Assembly (NCBI GenBank): GCA_015680905.1
Contig: CM027383.1
Coordinates: 94,748,001-94,812,000, forward strand
From: Coptis chinensis
Taxonomy: Eukaryota; Streptophyta; Magnoliopsida; Ranunculales; Ranunculaceae
Direction of reading: 5' to 3'
DNA length: 64,000 nt
How positions within the stretch are numbered: position 1 is the first letter of the stretch; every line of letters starts with the position of its first letter. The notes under the pieces are model-generated. The model was not told where the DNA came from. It ran no database searches and saw only the letters and a program-made list of their open reading frames with translations. The position numbers and the translations under genes were made by a program. This document shows, one piece after another, positions 59,170-64,000 of the stretch.

Positions 59170-59290
59170 TAAGGCCTTCGAGCTTAGTTAGAACCTTGGT
59201 GGTAAACAAAAAGCATCTGTCACGAAAGAAAATGATTCAGGAAATGGGAATGGGTTTTCAGTTCCTCCCAGCAAGATTTTGATGGAAGAG
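58914..59290 (+). CDS. First two exons of an unidentified, possibly plastid-targeted protein
   Basis: Exon 1 (58914-59009) encodes MDCCKIGRSSLFPL followed by a Ser/Arg/Leu-rich, acid-free stretch, as in chloroplast transit peptides. A donor GTGCGT fits at 59010, and acceptor TTAG at 59188-59191 opens exon 2 (59192-59290, 33 codons, phase 0; NLGGKQKASVTKEN...ILMEE), which ends at a donor GTAGTC. The intron contains a 72-bp (TA)n. The next exon is not found: Helitron sequence starts four bases after the second donor and runs to the window edge. The family is not recognised. It could be a live gene with a huge intron 2 or a 5' remnant. Confidence 0.5.
59093..59164. repeat. (TA)n microsatellite, about 36 units
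   Basis: Uninterrupted TA dinucleotides in intron 1 of the gene starting at 58914, close to the splice acceptor. Confidence 0.95.
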
Positions 59291-59294
59291 GTAG

Positions 59295-60001
59295 TCTTTA
59301 ATGCTTGCATTTGCATCAAATTTCCAATTTCCCGTTAAATATTATTTGAGGTTAGTTCGATGTATTTACATTCAGTTTTCGGTTCCCCATTAATTGTTTT
59401 TTGACGTTAGTTTCATTCAGTATTATATATTTTTTTAAATATTTATATTTGTCATTATTGCTTTGTCGTTTTTTTTTTGTTTTCATTTTCTATTATATAT
59501 TTTGTGATGTTATTTTTTGTATAATTGTTTTTAACTATGTTTTGAGACTATGTTAAGGATATATTTGAAATAAGTTGTTGTTTTATCATAGACACTAAAA
59601 TTGTATGATTTGTAATAGGGAATTAGTTTCTACAAATCACATATTTTTTAGCAATTTTTTTATTTGATTAAATATATAAGAATTGGAGCACTAAAAATGT
59701 TTGATTCGTAATAGGAAATTAACTTTTACAAATCACCTATTTTTTAGCAAATTTTTTTATTTTATCAATTATATAAAAATTAGAAATACACTCAAACTCT
59801 CCAAATATAAGAATTAGAAATATACTCAAACTCTCCAAACTCCAAAGAGGTTCTATGTATGTGGGATTGTACACTATTAAAAAAGATTATCTTTCATATT
59901 ATAGTGTCATATAGGAGAGAGCAAAAAACTAACTCTCATATTAGAGTGCCACATAGGAGAGAGAAAATCTTCCATTAGAGGTCTCTGATTTAGTATATAG
60001 A
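59295..60001 (-). mobile_element. Truncated Helitron copy (5'-terminal 0.7 kb)
   Basis: Near-identical to 57949-58668 of Helitron 2, ending in the same TCTATATACTAAATC 5' terminus at 60001. It lacks the 3' end with CTAG: on the left it stops in unrelated DNA just after a splice donor. Its 5' end directly touches the 3' CTAG of the next element. Confidence 0.8.
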
Positions 60002-63000
60002 CTAGATTTTGGACCCGGGCATACGCTCGGGATCTATTAAATATTTTGTGTGAGTAGCGATTATAGTGCATAAGTATTTGGGAACTAAGGGATCAAATTG
60101 AGATAGCCTCTTTACTTTGTGGTTTAGGATATTAATCCATAATTTTCAAATATAATTATCTCAAACTTGAAACTTGATCTAGTTTGTATAATATTTTTCT
60201 TAGATTTATAGTAATTTAGTGGCAAATTTTCGAATCAGAATAGATTTTTATTAAAAATAAACCGAAATACGTTAATGAGCAGCGATTATGGTGTATAAGT
60301 ACTTGGAAATTAAGGGATTGAATTGAGATAGCCTCTTCACTTTGTGGTTTAGGATATTAATCTGTAATTTTCAAATAGAATTATCTTAAACACGGTCTAA
60401 CTTGTATAATAGTTTTCTTGGATTTATGGTGAGTTAGCGGCAAATTTTCGAATCAGGATATATTTTTATTGAAAATAAGCCGAAATACGTAAATGAGCAG
60501 CGATTATGGTGTATAAGTACTTGGAAACTAAGGGATCAAATTGAGATAGTCTCTTCACTTTGTGGTTTAGGATATTAATTCGTAATTTTCATATGAAATT
60601 ATCTTAAACTCGATCTAGCTTGTATAATAGTTTTATTAGATTTATAGTGATTTAGCGGTAAATTATCACCGCTCGGCTTACGTACTAATGTGTACAAATC
60701 TCTAAAAGAGATTGATTGTTTCCATATCCTCAAAGAATACACTACTCCCACTTGAAAAAATTTATCACATGAACGTCCCTACTTAACGGGTGTCGTTATA
60801 TTAAATTATTCTAAAAAATATTAGCAACTATGCATAGCTATGAGATATGAAAATTATATTAATTACTCATTTAAATTTCTTGCACCACTTTCTATAAAAA
60901 TGAAGCATCAGACCTTGATAAAATTCATCGACTTCTTTTTATTGTTAGGTTTAACAATAGAAATTTGATTGAAGCTTTGTGAGAATATCCATTGTGGCGA
61001 AGATAATATTGAAGCTACTTGAATAGCAAGACATTTTCAATCACGATAAAAGAATTAAGATAAACACTACTTAAAATGCAAAACTATATTTGTCGAGACA
61101 TTTATTTCTCCTACATATAATATAAATATGTTTTAGGGTTATTAGTTCAATGCATTTGCATCCAATTTTTTATTTTAAATTAATTATTATTTGAGGTTAG
61201 TTTAATGTAATACGTTGCATCCATTTTTCAATTTCTCATTAATTATTTTTTGAGGTTAATTCAATGCAGTTGCATCAAGTTTCCAATTTCCCGTTAATTA
61301 TTATTTGAGGTTAGTTCATTACAATTGCATCCACTTTATGATTTTCCGTTAGTTATTCATTAAAGTTAATTCAGTACAGTTGCATCCAGTTTTCAATGTT
61401 TCGTTAATTAGTATTTGAGATTAGTTTATTGCATTTACATCCAGGTTCCAATCTCTCGTTAATTACTCTTTAAGGTTAGTTCAATACATCTGCATCCAGT
61501 TTCTGATTTCCCGTCAATTATTTTTCTAGGTTAGTTCGATAGTTTACAATTTCTATACAGTTTGCATACATGTAAGAGTCTGTTTTTATAAACTCACTTT
61601 CATTTTGGGTTCCTAATTACTCGTATTTATGCTTTGAGGTCAGTGCGATGCAGTTACATCCGACTTCCGATTTCCATTTAACTATTTTTTGAGGTTATTT
61701 CAATGCATTTGCATCCAATTTCTGATTTCCCATTAGTTAATCTCTGATTTTAGTTTAATGCAGTTGCACCCAGTTTTTGATTTTCCGTTAATTATTTTTT
61801 GAAGTTAGTTCAATGCAATTTCATCCAATTTCCGATTTTATGTTAATTGTTCTTTGAGGTTAGTTCAATGCATTTGCATCAAGTTTTCGATTTCCCGTTA
61901 ATTATTTTTTGAGGTTAGTTCAATGCAGTTACATCAAATTTATAATTTCTCATTAATTATTCATTTAGGTTAGTTCAATGCAGTTTCATCCATTTTTCAA
62001 TGTTTCGCTAATTAGTCTTTGAGATTAATCAGTTCATTGCATTTGGGTCCATTTTTCGATTTCCCATTAATAACTCTTTAAGGTTAGTTTAATACATCTG
62101 CATCTAGTTTCTGATTATTTATGCTTTAAGGTTAGTTTGATGCAATTATATTTGGTTTCTGATTTCCCGCTAATTATTCTTTGAGATTATTTCAATGCAT
62201 TTGCATTTAGTTTCAGATTTCCCACCAATTATTCTATTAGGTTAGTTCAATGCAATTGCATTTGGTTTTTAATTTTATGTTAATTATTTTTTGAGTTTAG
62301 TTCAATGCATTTGCATCCAGTTTTCGATTTTCCATTATTTATTATTTGAGGTTTGTTTGATGTATTTGCATACCGTTTCCGATTTCCCGTTAGTTATCTG
62401 ACGTTAGTTTAATACAATTGCATCCAGTTTTCGATTTTTAGTTAATTACTTTTTGAGTTTAGTTTATTGCATTTGCATAAAGTTTCTGATTTTCCGTTAA
62501 TTACTCTTTGAGCTCAGTTATGTATTTGAATCTAGATTCTGATTTCCTTTTAATTATCCAATGTGGTGTGTAATACCAACTTCTACTGATCTATCTGTAG
62601 TGTCCTTACAAACATGACATAAAAAGTAAATTATACTTGATTTACTATGTGAGATCATCGAAGATTATCCAGTTCCCGATTTCCCATTAATTATTCTTTA
62701 AATTATGCATGACTCACTATGTAGAATCTTCAAAGATTATCTACGAACGGGTGTTGTTATATTAATTATTCTGAAAAAATATTTGCAAATATGCATAACT
62801 ATTATATATTAATATTATATTGATCACTCAATCAAATTTCTTATAACGTGAAAATCTCACTCTCCATTAAAAAAAAAGAACACACTTTTGATAAACCTTT
62901 TAACTTCATTTTGTTGTTTATAATTAATAAAATAAGTTTGATTGAAGTTTTGTGAGATTGCCTAATAAGGTAAAATTCATATATATTGAGGCTACTTGAA

Positions 63001-63644
63001 TAGCAAGGAGTTCTCAATCATACGGAAAGAGATAAGATAAACACCATTTTAAATGCAAAACTATACTTATTGAAACATTCCCACAACATATAACCCAACT
63101 ATGTTTTGAGGTTAGTTCAATGCATTTGCATCCAGTTTATTTTTTGAGATTAGTTCAGTGCAGTTGCATCCGGTTTCCGATTTCCCATTAATTATTTTTT
63201 AACATTAGTTCCACGCATTTGTATCATGTTTCCAATTTATAATTAATTTTTCTTTGAGGTTAGTTCAATGCAGTTGCATCCAGTTTCTGATTTTTCCGTT
63301 AATTTAATCTTTGAGGGTTAGCTCAATGTATTTGCATCCAGTTTTCGATTTTTCGACAATTATTTTTTTATGTTAGTTTGATATATTTGCATCCAAGTTT
63401 TGATTTTCCTTTAATTATTATTTGAGGTTAGTTTAATCTGATTGTATCCATATTCCAATTTTCTATTAATTACTTTTTAAGATTAGTTTAATACTTGCAT
63501 TTGCATCCAATTTTCAATTTCCCGTTAAATATTATTTGAGGTTAGTTCGATGCATTTACATCCAGTTTTCGGTTCCCCATTAATTATTTTTTGACGTTAG
63601 TTTCATTCAATATTATATATATTTTTAAATATTTGTCATTATTG

Positions 63645-63689
<45 letters not shown>

Positions 63690-64000
63690 CTATTATATAT
63701 TTTGTGATGTTATTTTTTTTATAATTGTTTTTAACTATGTTTTGAGGCTGTGTTAAGGATATATTCGAAATAAGTCGTTGCTTTATCATAGACACTAAAA
63801 TTGTATGATTTGTAATAGGAAATTAGTTTATACAAATCACATATTTTTTAGCAATTTTTTTTATTTGATTAAATATATAAGAATTGGAGCACTAAAAGTG
63901 TTTGATTCGTAATAGGAAATTACCTTTTACAAATCACCTATTTTTTACCAATTTTTTTTTTTATTTTATCAATTATATAAAAATTGGAAATACACTCAAA
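60002..64000 (-). mobile_element. Helitron-like element 3, runs off the window
   Basis: Starts with CTAG (60002-60005) and the same hairpin as Helitron 2. It repeats that element's layout throughout: three units of about 220 bp, 55-bp arrays (61138-62560 and 63105-63610), terminus-like modules (about 60787-61137 and 62741-63104) and the AT-rich 5' part from 63610. The 5' end is beyond 64000. A poly-T run of about 44 bases (63647-63689) is longer than in the other copies. Confidence 0.75.
61138..62560. repeat. 55-bp minisatellite array in Helitron 3
   Basis: Same unit and same order of unit variants as in Helitron 2, including the unrelated insert (about 61550-61630). The array was therefore copied with the element rather than grown separately. 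A second block lies at 63105-63610. Confidence 0.9.

Overview
This window is nuclear DNA from a seed plant, most likely a dicot with a large, repeat-rich genome. It is AT-rich and intron-containing, and carries plant-specific families: DYW-type PPR proteins, a DUF688 protein, a plant HMG-box protein and a kinesin-8 fragment. Most of the sequence is transposable elements in several nested layers. No bacterial-type genes, CRISPR arrays or complete tRNA/rRNA genes were seen.

Layout: (1) 1-1555, unclassified LTR-like repeat DNA. (2) 1560-9820, a decayed minus-strand Ty3/gypsy element of the Tat/Ogre/Retand type, with gag, RT, RNase H, a second archaeal-type RNase H and integrase. It also carries an oppositely oriented extra ORF that looks spliced (1565-3484). 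The 5' LTR is present; the 3' LTR, aspartic protease and several catalytic residues are lost. (3) 9821-13905, the N-terminal part of a MULE-like transposase gene, cut on one side by the Tat element and with a 3.2 kb solo LTR in its intron. (4) 15997-16685 a solo LTR and 16758-17186 a hAT MITE, each with target duplications. (5) 19444-20076, an intact DUF688 gene. (6) 22706-26573, a non-coding element arranged LTR-internal-LTR-internal-LTR with one flanking 5-bp duplication. (7) 28195-30119, a 5'-truncated L1 LINE with poly-A. (8) 32191-33370, a Mutator-type MITE containing a nested Harbinger-type MITE that carries an array of hairpins. (9) 35401-40364, two tandem PPR-DYW genes on the minus strand, one a pseudogene and one with a single homopolymer frameshift. 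(10) 42770-44943, a seven-exon HMG-box gene with one in-frame TGA. (11) 48209-49248, a decayed kinesin-8 fragment. (12) 50296-64000, a cluster of non-autonomous Helitron-like elements, all with their 3' ends to the left. They are filled with 55-bp minisatellite arrays and duplicated modules, and they flank or interrupt the 5' end of an unidentified, probably plastid-targeted gene (58914-59290).

The likely functional host genes are the DUF688 gene and perhaps PPR copy B, the HMG-box gene and the gene starting at 58914. The most interesting material is the Helitron/minisatellite cluster, the hairpin-array MITE and the Tat element's antisense ORF with its tandem repeats. All family assignments come from reading motifs by eye; no database search was run.
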